Origin: an uncultured Methanobrevibacter sp.
GTDB lineage: Archaea; Methanobacteriota; Methanobacteria; Methanobacteriales; Methanobacteriaceae
DNA: 23,698 nt
Direction of reading: 5' to 3'
NCBI RefSeq assembly: GCF_900316895.1
Contig: NZ_ONER01000021.1
Coordinates: 1 to 23,698 of the forward strand
Part shown: positions 8,804-15,490 of the stretch, one piece after another
Numbering within the stretch: the stretch's first letter is position 1
How the letters are laid out: the number at the start of each line of letters is the position of its first letter
The notes under the pieces: generated by a model
Told to the model about the DNA's origin: nothing
Database searches by the model: none
What the model saw: the letters and a program-made list of their open reading frames with translations, nothing else
Position numbers and translations under genes: made by a program

Positions 8804-9862
8804 ATGAAAAGATATGATTTCTTTAACCCGCTGATTGTAGTAGTTGCGATTCTTGCATTTCTCGCAATGGGCTATATCGGATCATTCAACTACAGATTTG
8901 AAGACCCTCTTGATGCAGAAGTGATTTTGACAATCATATTTGCATGCATCGTTTTTGCAGTCGGTTATCTGGCCGTTAAATACAAGGCAAACGTCAAAAT
9001 AAGAAAAACCAACTATTTAAGTGAAAAGCTGCTTTTGACACTGGCAATTATAGCTTTAATCCTGCAAAGCCTAAATCTAGTGTTTTTAGGCGGAATTCCG
9101 CTTTTTAACTCAACTCTAAAAGCAAATGCAACTACAAACCTTTGGAGAGTTGCATATCCATTGTTTTTAATAACCCTTAACTTTCTGCTTGCCAAATACT
9201 ACAGCAGGAAATATCTAATTCTAATAATTTTAGGAGCATTGATCTTTGGCCTTAACGGCTATAGAACTTCAGTCCTGGGAATTTTGGGAAGTTCATTTAT
9301 CACATTATACTATCTGGATAAGATTTCAAGAAAATTCGGCATAGTGTTCATAGCCATAATTGTTGTCGGCCTAATGGCTGTCGGCTACATCGCTTCCCAG
9401 TCAATTGCAGGCCAGCACTGGACATTGAACCCGATGGAACTCATATTTTATCGTGCGGCCTTTACATTAGAAGTCTTTGAAAGAATCATCCCTCTTGCAG
9501 GCACAACACACGGCAAGATATTGGCGATGATATTCTCATCAGGAAGCCCTAGAACATTTATCGGCGAATATGTCCTGCACTACAACGTGTGCCTGACATC
9601 AACACTTTTCGGTCCGGTAATGCTTGATTTCGGATATATAGGTCTGACAATACAGATGCTATTTATGGGAGCGTTTCTGGGATTGGTCCATAAGATAAAA
9701 AATGGTGTGGGCATTGGAATCTATGCATTTATCCTGACACATACAATAATCTGGATAGAAACAGGTCCAACAGATATAATGATTTGGTTTTTATATCTGA
9801 TCGGGTTGATTTACATTATACTGGTGTTGTTTAAAAAAAATACAGGCAGCGATGAGATTTAA
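8804..9862 (+). CDS. Polytopic membrane protein, probable oligosaccharide repeat unit polymerase (Wzy-like)
   Basis: This 352-aa hydrophobic protein has about nine to ten predicted membrane segments (near residues 8-26, 40-58, 75-97, 115-130, 137-152, 155-170, 179-198, 272-295, 302-319 and 325-343). A long extracytoplasmic loop spans about residues 200-270. Motifs such as GLNGYRTSVLG, RAAFTLEVFERI and FGPVMLDFGYIGL resemble archaeal and bacterial O-antigen/oligosaccharide repeat polymerases, which join lipid-linked glycan units outside the membrane. Family assignment is by overall pattern, and the substrate is unknown. In pseudomurein-walled methanogens it could act on a surface polysaccharide or on glycan for surface proteins. 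It starts 1 nt after the cfbB stop, so its expression is tied to that gene. It converges on the minus-strand gene downstream, with a 29-bp gap. Confidence 0.72.
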   Translation: MKRYDFFNPLIVVVAILAFLAMGYIGSFNYRFEDPLDAEVILTIIFACIVFAVGYLAVKYKANVKIRKTNYLSEKLLLTLAIIALILQSLNLVFLGGIPLFNSTLKANATTNLWRVAYPLFLITLNFLLAKYYSRKYLILIILGALIFGLNGYRTSVLGILGSSFITLYYLDKISRKFGIVFIAIIVVGLMAVGYIASQSIAGQHWTLNPMELIFYRAAFTLEVFERIIPLAGTTHGKILAMIFSSGSPRTFIGEYVLHYNVCLTSTLFGPVMLDFGYIGLTIQMLFMGAFLGLVHKIKNGVGIGIYAFILTHTIIWIETGPTDIMIWFLYLIGLIYIILVLFKKNTGSDEI

Positions 9863-9870
9863 ATCCCATC
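9851..9870. terminator. Palindrome over the polymerase stop codon, possible bidirectional terminator
   Basis: GATGAGAT and ATCCCATC flank TTAA with one mismatch, forming a 20-bp near-palindrome that includes the stop codon at 9860-9862. It lies in the convergent junction, so it could act for both transcripts. No T-tract follows on either strand, which weakens a classical terminator call. Confidence 0.35.
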
Positions 9871-9891
9871 ACCAAAAACCACAATCCAAAT

Positions 9892-10824
9892 CTAGACAAA
9901 GATTAAGATTATCAATATAATCAATGAAATGAAGAATATGAATGTTCCTTTTACAATAAAATCAGCATTTCTATCAGTGTAGAATGACAATCCGTAAGAC
10001 AAAGCAAGAGCAACAAACATTTCTATTAGACCGGTTACACCGGAATCCATCTTAAGCAAATGACCTGCAATAAATGACAGCAAATAGGAAACAACCACTA
10101 CTGTAAGAATCAGACCGATAGGATTGCTTATGATTCTTAATATTAATGGAACCAGTCCAGAAGAAGCTGCCGCATAAGAGCTCGCTCTTGTATCATAATT
10201 ATACAGATTGGTTTGAGAGGAATAAGGACTTAAACTGCCGGTGCTTCTTTGACGGCGACCCCTGTTTAAGAGTGAAGAGAATCCTCTAACATGCGGTTCA
10301 TCGACCTGCCTATACAAGGTGTTCTTATAGACATGAGGATGAGCATCCCTTCTCTGCATGATATATTCCATGTCTGAAGCATCATAATTGTATTCTGGAT
10401 ATTCTTCCTCAATATAGGCAGATGCTCCGCCATCGTAAGAAGTATTGTCAAGTGTTGTCTGATTGGTCCTGTCCTGATATTTCTTAGCCAGTTCAAGCAG
10501 ATTGTTTCTGTCTACCAATTTGATGTTCTTTCTGATTGCATAGTTCTTAGCCTGATCGGAGAAATATGATGAGGTCACAATAGTAACTTTAGAGGCCTTA
10601 AGGCTTGCCTGCACCTCTTCCATTTCCCTCAATACATCAACGCCGACCTGAAACTCCTTATCATAATTCAGACATGCTACAACTACCCCGAAGTCCCCAA
10701 TTGTTGTGGGCAGAATAGCATATATGTCAATGACCTTTTGCGAGGTTTTAAAATTCTTATAAACCTTAAAACCTGAGTCCTCCATTACTTTCGCTATAAA
10801 ATTAATTAATTGTGGTTTTTCCAA
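9892..10824 (-). CDS. Membrane-anchored protein with degenerate Mrr-type restriction endonuclease domain
   Basis: This 310-aa protein starts at a TTG codon (10824-10822); GGGTGG at 10834-10829, four bases upstream, supports it. Residues 1-115 match the Mrr/restriction-endonuclease fold in outline: VIDIYAILP with Asp33, a beta strand VVVACLNY, the helix around VGVDVLREMEEV, VTIVTSSYFSDQA, and KLVDRNNLLELA. The family's E/Q-x-K catalytic pair would fall at residues 50-52, which are Ala-Cys-Leu here, so nuclease activity is doubtful. Residues 120-220 are a polar, Tyr/Asp/Ser-rich linker with a basic patch (NRGRRQR). The C-terminus has three to four membrane segments (about 222-255, 263-281, 289-310). 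The domain would face the cytoplasm. A sensing or scaffolding role is a guess, and no restriction-modification partner lies nearby. Confidence 0.65.
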   Translation of the reverse strand: MEKPQLINFIAKVMEDSGFKVYKNFKTSQKVIDIYAILPTTIGDFGVVVACLNYDKEFQVGVDVLREMEEVQASLKASKVTIVTSSYFSDQAKNYAIRKNIKLVDRNNLLELAKKYQDRTNQTTLDNTSYDGGASAYIEEEYPEYNYDASDMEYIMQRRDAHPHVYKNTLYRQVDEPHVRGFSSLLNRGRRQRSTGSLSPYSSQTNLYNYDTRASSYAAASSGLVPLILRIISNPIGLILTVVVVSYLLSFIAGHLLKMDSGVTGLIEMFVALALSYGLSFYTDRNADFIVKGTFIFFISLIILIILIFV

Positions 10825-10851
10825 GTTTCCACCCGCATGTATTTTTTTTAC

Positions 10852-10866
10852 AATAATATTATATTT
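10852..10866 (-). promoter_or_regulatory. TATA box of the Mrr-like gene
   Basis: The minus strand reads AAAATATAATATTA here, about 35 bp before the TTG start. A transcription start near 10834 would leave a very short leader beginning at about the GGGTGG ribosome binding site. Confidence 0.35.
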
Positions 10867-11070
10867 TATGGATTAAATTGTTATTAAAGTTTTTTATAGT
10901 CCATATTACTCAATTTTAAAAACTCGCTTAAATTTATTTATTTTCAATTAAAAACAATATTTATGTCCATTCATAAAATCAACATCATCAAATTTAGATA
11001 ATAGCTATCAACTGTTTTTTAATGGATTTAATGAAATTTAAAAAATATGGAAATTCCCATATAACAAAAA

Positions 11071-11080
11071 TTATTTAAAA
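11071..11080 (+). promoter_or_regulatory. TATA box of surE
   Basis: TTATTTAAAA is centred about 25 bp before 11096-11102, where two in-frame ATG codons lie. There is no clear ribosome binding site, so surE is probably leaderless. Confidence 0.45.
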
Positions 11081-11101
11081 ATAGACAGCTAATTAATGTA
11101 T

Positions 11102-11878
11102 ATGAAAGCATTGATAAGTAATGACGATGGAATAACCGCTTCAGGAATACTTGCAACTAAAAAGGCAGTTGAAGATTTATGCCAAACCTATGTGGTGGCT
11201 CCTGAAACCCAACAAAGCGGAATTGGCCATGCACTAACATTATACGAACCACTAAGAGTTAATGAACACATTCTTAAGGATGGAAGCATAGGCTATGGAG
11301 TTGGAGGAACACCAACAGATGCCGTGACAATAGCATTGTTCGAAATAATGGATGAAAGACCGGACATCATGATTTCAGGAATAAACACCGGATTTAATCT
11401 TGGCCAGGCTGAACTGACAACATCCGGAACTTTAGGCGCCGCAATTGAGGCCGCCAGTTTTGGAATTCCAACCATTGCAATATCAAAGGAAGTTTCAAGG
11501 GACGACATAAAGTTTGAAAACGGACATGTCGAAATCGATTTTGAATTTGCACAGAAAATGCTTAACAAGCTGACCAAAATCGTTTTAAAAAAAGGTTTGC
11601 CTGAAGGAATTGACTTATTAAATGTTAATATTCCAGAAAACCCTTCAGATGAGGAATTTGAAGTCGTCAAACTTGGAAAACGGATGTATACCCCAGTCAT
11701 TGAAAAACGTCTGGATCCGAGAGACAAACCATATTACTGGATTGGCGGTGAGCCATATGAGTTTGACGAGCCTGGAAGCGATGGTTATGAACTTAAAAAA
11801 ATGCAAAAAACTACAATAACACCATTAAAAATAGATTTAACAAGTGATATGAGTTTATTGAAAGAATGGTTAAGATAA
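11102..11878 (+). CDS. surE: 5'/3'-nucleotidase SurE
   Basis: SurE is a metal-dependent phosphatase that removes phosphate from nucleoside 5'- and 3'-monophosphates. It acts in the cytoplasm in nucleotide salvage and stress survival. From the ATG at 11102 the protein is 258 aa and begins MKALISNDDG, the usual family start. An in-frame ATG at 11096 would add two residues. The metal ligands expected in the family are present: Asp8-Asp9 in SNDDG, Ser39 in APETQQSG, and Asn95 in SGINTGFN. The TSGTLGAA and GIDLLNVNIP motifs also match. The gene stands alone with its own TATA box and converges on a 47-aa minus-strand gene; the two stop codons are 5 nt apart. Confidence 0.93.
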   Translation: MKALISNDDGITASGILATKKAVEDLCQTYVVAPETQQSGIGHALTLYEPLRVNEHILKDGSIGYGVGGTPTDAVTIALFEIMDERPDIMISGINTGFNLGQAELTTSGTLGAAIEAASFGIPTIAISKEVSRDDIKFENGHVEIDFEFAQKMLNKLTKIVLKKGLPEGIDLLNVNIPENPSDEEFEVVKLGKRMYTPVIEKRLDPRDKPYYWIGGEPYEFDEPGSDGYELKKMQKTTITPLKIDLTSDMSLLKEWLR

Positions 11879-11910
11879 GATACCTATAAGTTTAAGTCTT
11901 TAAGTATCTT
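11877..11910. terminator. Inverted repeat at the convergent surE / 47-aa gene ends
   Basis: Arms AAGATAC (11877-11883) and GTATCTT (11904-11910) overlap the surE stop codon and flank the end of the opposite gene. On the plus strand the second arm runs into a short T-tract, so it may end the surE transcript. It could work for both strands. Confidence 0.4.
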
Positions 11911-12027
11911 TTCTCTTTCGGCTCTAAGTTCGCCTAAAATTTTTTCGTCAGTGCATCCGTCCTTTTTAAGTTGAGCTATTGTACGAGTAATAGCTTCCAA
12001 ATTGCTTTCTAATTGATTAATTGCCAT
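11884..12027 (-). CDS. Small 47-aa helical protein of unknown function
   Basis: The frame runs from the ATG at 12027-12025 to a TAG at 11886-11884 and encodes MAINQLESNLEAITRTIAQL followed by KKDGCTDEKILGEL and a charged C-terminal helix. It is rich in Leu, Glu and Lys with heptad-like spacing, so it probably forms a helical hairpin or short coiled coil. I do not recognise the family. Support for it being a gene: it exactly fills the space between surE and the divergent Sm-like gene, it has a TATA box (12049-12060) about 25 bp before the ATG consistent with a leaderless transcript, and its stop sits 5 nt from the surE stop. It is divergent from the Sm-like gene and may share its promoter. Confidence 0.7.
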   Translation of the reverse strand: MAINQLESNLEAITRTIAQLKKDGCTDEKILGELRAEREKILKDLNL

Positions 12028-12048
12028 ACTATATAATATAAACATTAA

Positions 12049-12060
12049 AGTATTTAAAGT
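12049..12060. promoter_or_regulatory. Near-symmetric TATA box shared by the 47-aa gene and the Sm-like gene
   Basis: AGTATTTAAAGT reads ACTTTAAATACT on the other strand, so it can serve as a TATA box in both directions. It would place a start near 12029 for the minus gene (leaderless) and near 12079 for the plus gene (25-nt leader with AGGAT at 12091-12095). Confidence 0.45.
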
Positions 12061-12103
12061 TGAAAGACTAATGTAAAAGTAGAATATTCAAGGATTTGAA
12101 ACA

Positions 12104-12301
12104 ATGAGCGAAGATAATGTAAACAAACTTTTTACTCAGTTTAAAAACAAATATGTAAGTGTTGATTTAAGAGGAGATTATCAAACCGAAGGTAAAGTAA
12201 TAGCAATTGACAATTACTTGAATCTCGTTTTAGAAAATGAAAATGGTATTGAAACACTTAAAGGCGGAAATATAATTTTTATAAGCTTAAAAGAAGATTA
12301 G
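12104..12301 (+). CDS. Short Sm-like (LSm) RNA-binding protein
   Basis: This 65-aa protein matches the Sm fold. Sm1 is seen in KYVSVDLRGDYQTEGKVIAI followed by DNYLNLVLE, and a degenerate Sm2 in LKGGNIIFIS. Sm-like proteins form hexa- or heptameric rings that bind U-rich RNA. The protein is shorter than typical archaeal Lsm proteins (about 75-80 aa). The Sm2 signature usually reads I/L-R-G-x-x-I/V; here it is L-K-G-G-N-I, so this is a divergent paralogue and RNA binding is not assured. A ribosome binding site AGGAT lies 8 nt before the ATG. Its stop codon overlaps the stop of the convergent marker-12 gene by 4 bp. Confidence 0.8.
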   Translation: MSEDNVNKLFTQFKNKYVSVDLRGDYQTEGKVIAIDNYLNLVLENENGIETLKGGNIIFISLKED

Positions 12302-13302
12302 ATATTAACTTTAATACCTAATATCTCTTTTTCACCATTAAAGACATCCATCGCTATTTGAGCAGCTCCAATAGCTCCAGAATCAAATGATATTACTTTC
12401 AGGTCATATTTGCCTTTAAAGTATTTGTCAATCTCTTTTTTAAAGTCAAAGGGTTCAGTTGATGATCCGATAGAACCTGTCAGAACAACACCCTCAATGT
12501 CGTTTTCGCATACCACATCAAGGCCTGCAATCTCCATTGCAACGGTCATTATCAAAGTGTCGATTGCAAGTTTTGCCTTCTCGTCACCCTGGCGATAATT
12601 GTCCAAAAGCTGATTTTTCATATCGGCAACTTTCCCGTTAATTCCAGCAATCTTAATGGCTCCAGCATTTGAAAAGCATCCGTTTGCAGATGCCCCGTTC
12701 TCATCGATGTCACGAAGCATTTCCAAATCAAGAGGTCCATGAACAACGCCCATAGCTCCCAAACAGGCATCGATTGCGCCTTTAATCTTGCCGTCTTCGA
12801 TTAGAATATCCACACTGTTTGAGGAGATATCGGCAACGATGAAATTGCTCCATCCAGTTTCCTTGACTGCATTGTAGGATATGCTGACCTTTTCCGGACT
12901 TGCCTGGTGAGAATAGGCTGCCCTGAACAATTTATCAAGAGATTCTGAGTCCTTATGAAGGCCGGGAATCATTATTGACGGCAGGTTCAGCTCTTCAAGC
13001 TCATCGAATACACTTGTTCCGCCGCCGGTGACCTTGCCGGCACCGCTGATTGATAAAATTCCACGGTCTTTGACCTTATCTGTTGGTAAAATCTGGCTGA
13101 TGCCATCGCCCATAGCATATGTTATTGCCATTAATTTAACATCTTCTAAATTAACACGTTTTTTCAGTTCTTCTGAGGCAGAAACTAGACCCTTTTTACT
13201 TTCCTCTCTTCCGATTTTAAATACATCGACAACATCACCCTCATCGGACATTATGCAAAAAGAGATTCCGGTTGTTCCATGGTCCATTCCAATAAATACC
13301 AT
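12298..13302 (-). CDS. Methanogenesis marker protein 12
   Basis: This 334-aa protein belongs to a family found in nearly all methanogens and few other organisms. Its function is unproven; the N-terminus MVFIGMDHGTTGISF carries the phosphate-1 motif of the ASKHA (hexokinase/actin/Hsp70) fold, so ATP binding is likely. Other ASKHA-like parts are ISISGAGKVTGGGTSVFDEL and, near the C-terminus, GVVLTGSIGSS. I chose the ATG at 13302. The frame extends upstream to 13407, but those 35 codons would overlap the ilvC coding end and its terminator hairpin and would encode an unrelated hydrophobic stretch. A weak GTGGT ribosome binding site precedes 13302. The gene lies just downstream of ilvC, but the terminator between them suggests mostly separate expression. 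It ends within the stop codon of the Sm-like gene. Confidence 0.87.
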   Translation of the reverse strand: MVFIGMDHGTTGISFCIMSDEGDVVDVFKIGREESKKGLVSASEELKKRVNLEDVKLMAITYAMGDGISQILPTDKVKDRGILSISGAGKVTGGGTSVFDELEELNLPSIMIPGLHKDSESLDKLFRAAYSHQASPEKVSISYNAVKETGWSNFIVADISSNSVDILIEDGKIKGAIDACLGAMGVVHGPLDLEMLRDIDENGASANGCFSNAGAIKIAGINGKVADMKNQLLDNYRQGDEKAKLAIDTLIMTVAMEIAGLDVVCENDIEGVVLTGSIGSSTEPFDFKKEIDKYFKGKYDLKVISFDSGAIGAAQIAMDVFNGEKEILGIKVNI

Positions 13303-13330
13303 TATTACCACACTAAAAATATCAAACAAT

Positions 13331-13371
13331 AAAAATAAAAAAAGAAAAAAGACGTGTTTAATCGTCTTTTT
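13331..13371 (-). terminator. Terminator of ilvC overlapping its stop codon
   Basis: On the minus strand AAAAAGACG (13371-13363) and CGTCTTTTT (13354-13346) form a 9-bp stem. The 8-nt loop holds most of the ilvC stop codon (13360-13358). A T-rich tract follows to about 13331. Confidence 0.7.
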
Positions 13372-14350
13372 GTAATCCACAAGCTTTTCTGAGTCTTTCA
13401 CCGACAATTTCGATTTCCATTTGACTTTCAGCAGCTCTCATTTCTTTTAGGTTAGCGCCGTTTGTAGCGTTTTCATCGGCCCATTGTTTTTTGAAGGTAC
13501 CATCTTGGATTTCTTTTAAGGTTTTTCTCATACCTTCTTTTGCTTCTTCAGTAATGACAGCTTTACCTTTGGTCAATCCACCGTATTCAGCAGTGTTACT
13601 TACATCATGCCACATTCCTGCAAAACCTTTTTCATAGATTAAGTCTACAATGAGTTTTACTTCGTGACAGGTTTCAAAGTAAGCGATTTCAGGCTGGTAA
13701 CCTGCTTCGACCAAGGTAGTGAATCCTGCATTGATCAATTCAGTAAGTCCACCGCATAAAACGGTTTGTTCACCGAACAAGTCGGTTTCGGTTTCTTCTT
13801 TGAAAGTGGTTTCCAATACACCAGCTTTGGTTAATCCACAAGCTTTAGCCATGCCTAATGCCAATTGTAAAGCATCTCCGGTTGCATCCTGTTCGACTGC
13901 AACTAATCCAGGAATACCGAATCCTTCTTCATAGGTTCTTCTAACCATGGATCCTGGTCCTTTTGGTGCAAACATTACAATGTTTACGCTTTCATCAGGT
14001 TTGATTAATCCGAAGTGGATGTTGTAACCGTGAGAGAATGAAATAGTGTTTCCAGCTTCAACGTATTCGGCAATCTGATTATTGTACACTTTTTCCTGGA
14101 TTTCATCAGGAAGCAAAATGTGAATGATGTCTGCTTCTTTTGCAGCATCTTCGATGGTTTTTACAGTCATTCCATCTTCTTTTGCTAAGTTCCAGGAACT
14201 ACCGTTTTCTCTTAAACCTACAATAACGTTAGCTCCACTATCAGCCATGTTTCTAGATTGTGCTCTTCCTTGTGAACCATAACCGATTACTGCTATGGTT
14301 TTACCTTCAAGAGCATCTGTATTTACATCATCGTCGTAATACATTTTCAT
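13358..14350 (-). CDS. ilvC: Ketol-acid reductoisomerase (NADP+), class I
   Basis: This 330-aa enzyme converts 2-acetolactate or 2-aceto-2-hydroxybutyrate to the dihydroxy acid by Mg-dependent alkyl migration and NADPH reduction, the second common step to valine, leucine and isoleucine. The Rossmann motif GYGSQGRAQ lies at 23-31. Arg47 and the Ser pair 51-52 in the next loop suit NADPH. The active-site region has His107 in SHGYN and metal ligands Asp190, Glu194, Glu226 and Glu230, with Ser251 contacting substrate. Length is that of the short class I form. The start MKMYYDDDV follows GAGATGAT about 4-5 nt upstream. The gene follows the ilvB-ilvN-carbonic anhydrase genes on the same strand, but a terminator and about 120 nt separate it from them, so it probably has its own promoter, which I could not place with confidence. 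Confidence 0.95.
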   Translation of the reverse strand: MKMYYDDDVNTDALEGKTIAVIGYGSQGRAQSRNMADSGANVIVGLRENGSSWNLAKEDGMTVKTIEDAAKEADIIHILLPDEIQEKVYNNQIAEYVEAGNTISFSHGYNIHFGLIKPDESVNIVMFAPKGPGSMVRRTYEEGFGIPGLVAVEQDATGDALQLALGMAKACGLTKAGVLETTFKEETETDLFGEQTVLCGGLTELINAGFTTLVEAGYQPEIAYFETCHEVKLIVDLIYEKGFAGMWHDVSNTAEYGGLTKGKAVITEEAKEGMRKTLKEIQDGTFKKQWADENATNGANLKEMRAAESQMEIEIVGERLRKACGLQKDD

Positions 14351-14442
14351 TTAAAATCATCTCTTAAATTAGTTAATAAAAATTAAAGATATCCAATAAA
14401 ATATCACTTAATAATTATGATTTTCAATATTAATAAAAGTAA

Positions 14443-14487
14443 CTTAAAAAAAATAAAAAAATTATAGATGGAATCAGTAACCATCTA
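14443..14487 (-). terminator. Terminator of the ilvB-ilvN-carbonic anhydrase operon
   Basis: On the minus strand TAGATGG (14487-14481) pairs with CCATCTA (14471-14465) around a 9-nt loop. The carbonic anhydrase stop TGA (14476-14474) lies in the loop. A long T-rich tract follows to 14443. Confidence 0.7.
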
Positions 14488-15001
14488 CTAAAACTTTCAA
14501 CTCACCTGTGACAATGTCAATTATAAGACCGTGTACCGGTACATCAGGTATCAATGGGTGGTTTTTAATCTTTTCAACAACGTCCTTGACGTTCTGCTCT
14601 TCTGATTCGAATCCGCCAATCCATTCTGCAAGGTCATATTTTGCAATGTCCTCTTCGGCAATGCCTCTTGCAATCATTTTTTCCTTTAAAGCTTCAGCAT
14701 CAGCACCGGCCATACCACATTCTGTGTGGCCTACAACCATCACTTCTTCAGCACCAAGGTTGTATAAAGCTGCACCGATTGATCTGATTGCATCTTCGCC
14801 TACAATGGAGTTTCCTGCATTTCTGACGATTTTTGCATCTCCTCTTTTAAGACCGAGTGCCGGTTCGAAAAAGTCGATTAGTCTGCAGTCCATACAGGTT
14901 AGGATAGCTAACTTTTTAGCAGCATGGTGAGACATTTCTTCGCCTTCAAAGTTTTCCACAAATTCCTTATTGTCTTTTAATACGTCTTCTAATATAGTCA
15001 T
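14474..15001 (-). CDS. Beta-class carbonic anhydrase (Cab type)
   Basis: This 175-aa enzyme interconverts CO2 and bicarbonate. Zinc ligands Cys36, His92 and Cys95 are present in LTCMDCR and GHTECGM, with the Asp38-Arg40 dyad of the active site. Length and motifs match the small archaeal Cab enzyme of Methanothermobacter. The ATG at 15001 lies 3 nt after the ilvN stop, with a GGGGAG ribosome binding site inside the end of ilvN, so it is translated from the ilv message. Acetolactate synthase releases CO2, and pyruvate for it is made by CO2-fixing pyruvate synthase. The placement therefore makes sense as CO2/bicarbonate handling beside the pathway, but that link is an inference. A terminator overlaps its stop codon. 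Confidence 0.94.
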   Translation of the reverse strand: MTILEDVLKDNKEFVENFEGEEMSHHAAKKLAILTCMDCRLIDFFEPALGLKRGDAKIVRNAGNSIVGEDAIRSIGAALYNLGAEEVMVVGHTECGMAGADAEALKEKMIARGIAEEDIAKYDLAEWIGGFESEEQNVKDVVEKIKNHPLIPDVPVHGLIIDIVTGELKVLVDGY

Positions 15002-15004
15002 AAC

Positions 15005-15490
15005 TTATACTCCCCTTGACATAGCTGTAAGGCCAGTACGGGCTATTCTTTTTATTCCATAGCCCTCTACTAAAGATATGAATGCATTAATCTTTTTCTT
15101 ATCTCCTGTCAGCTCAATCATTAATGTTTGATCAGTGACATCCAGAACATGTGCCCTGAAGATATTTGAATATTGCATTATTTCTGCCCTTGCTTTAGCA
15201 TTAGGGACACTTACCTTAACAAGGCATAATTCCCTTTTAACGGCAGTTTTAGTGATATCTTTAATCTTGATAACGTCAACCAATTTATTAAGTTGCTTTG
15301 TAACTTGCTCCAAACCCTTTTCATCCGCATGCACTGAAATGACCATGCGGGATTGTCCTTCCACTTCTGAGCTTCCGACAGTAATGCTGTCAATGTTGAA
15401 TCCTCTCCTGTTGAACATTCCAGCTACTTTCTGTAAAACCCCCGGTTTATCTTCAACAAGTGTTGATATAACGTGATAATTTGATTCCAT
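15005..15490 (-). CDS. ilvN: Acetolactate synthase small (regulatory) subunit
   Basis: This 161-aa subunit activates the catalytic subunit and carries feedback inhibition by branched-chain amino acids. An N-terminal ACT domain (about residues 4-75) shows the typical HVISTLVEDKPGVLQKVAGMF opening (20 residues or so) and GFNIDSITVG. A second ACT-like domain follows from KRELCLVKVSV onward. Length is usual for the short archaeal and bacterial form. The ATG directly follows the ilvB stop with no gap, and GGATGTGAT within the ilvB end serves as ribosome binding site. Tight coupling suits a two-subunit enzyme. The symbol ilvH is also used for this family. Confidence 0.94.
   Translation of the reverse strand: MESNYHVISTLVEDKPGVLQKVAGMFNRRGFNIDSITVGSSEVEGQSRMVISVHADEKGLEQVTKQLNKLVDVIKIKDITKTAVKRELCLVKVSVPNAKARAEIMQYSNIFRAHVLDVTDQTLMIELTGDKKKINAFISLVEGYGIKRIARTGLTAMSRGV

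Noticed and set aside
9892..10824. Active restriction endonuclease of a restriction-modification system
   Set aside because: The E/Q-x-K residues expected for activity are replaced, the protein has a membrane tail, and no methyltransferase or specificity gene lies nearby.
10825..11101. Possible small RNA or tRNA in the gap before surE
   Set aside because: I find no cloverleaf, GC-rich segment or conserved box on either strand; apart from the two promoters it looks like plain AT-rich spacer.
14508..14930. Plus-strand open frame opposite the carbonic anhydrase
   Set aside because: It is a shadow of a well-supported gene and has no promoter or ribosome binding site.
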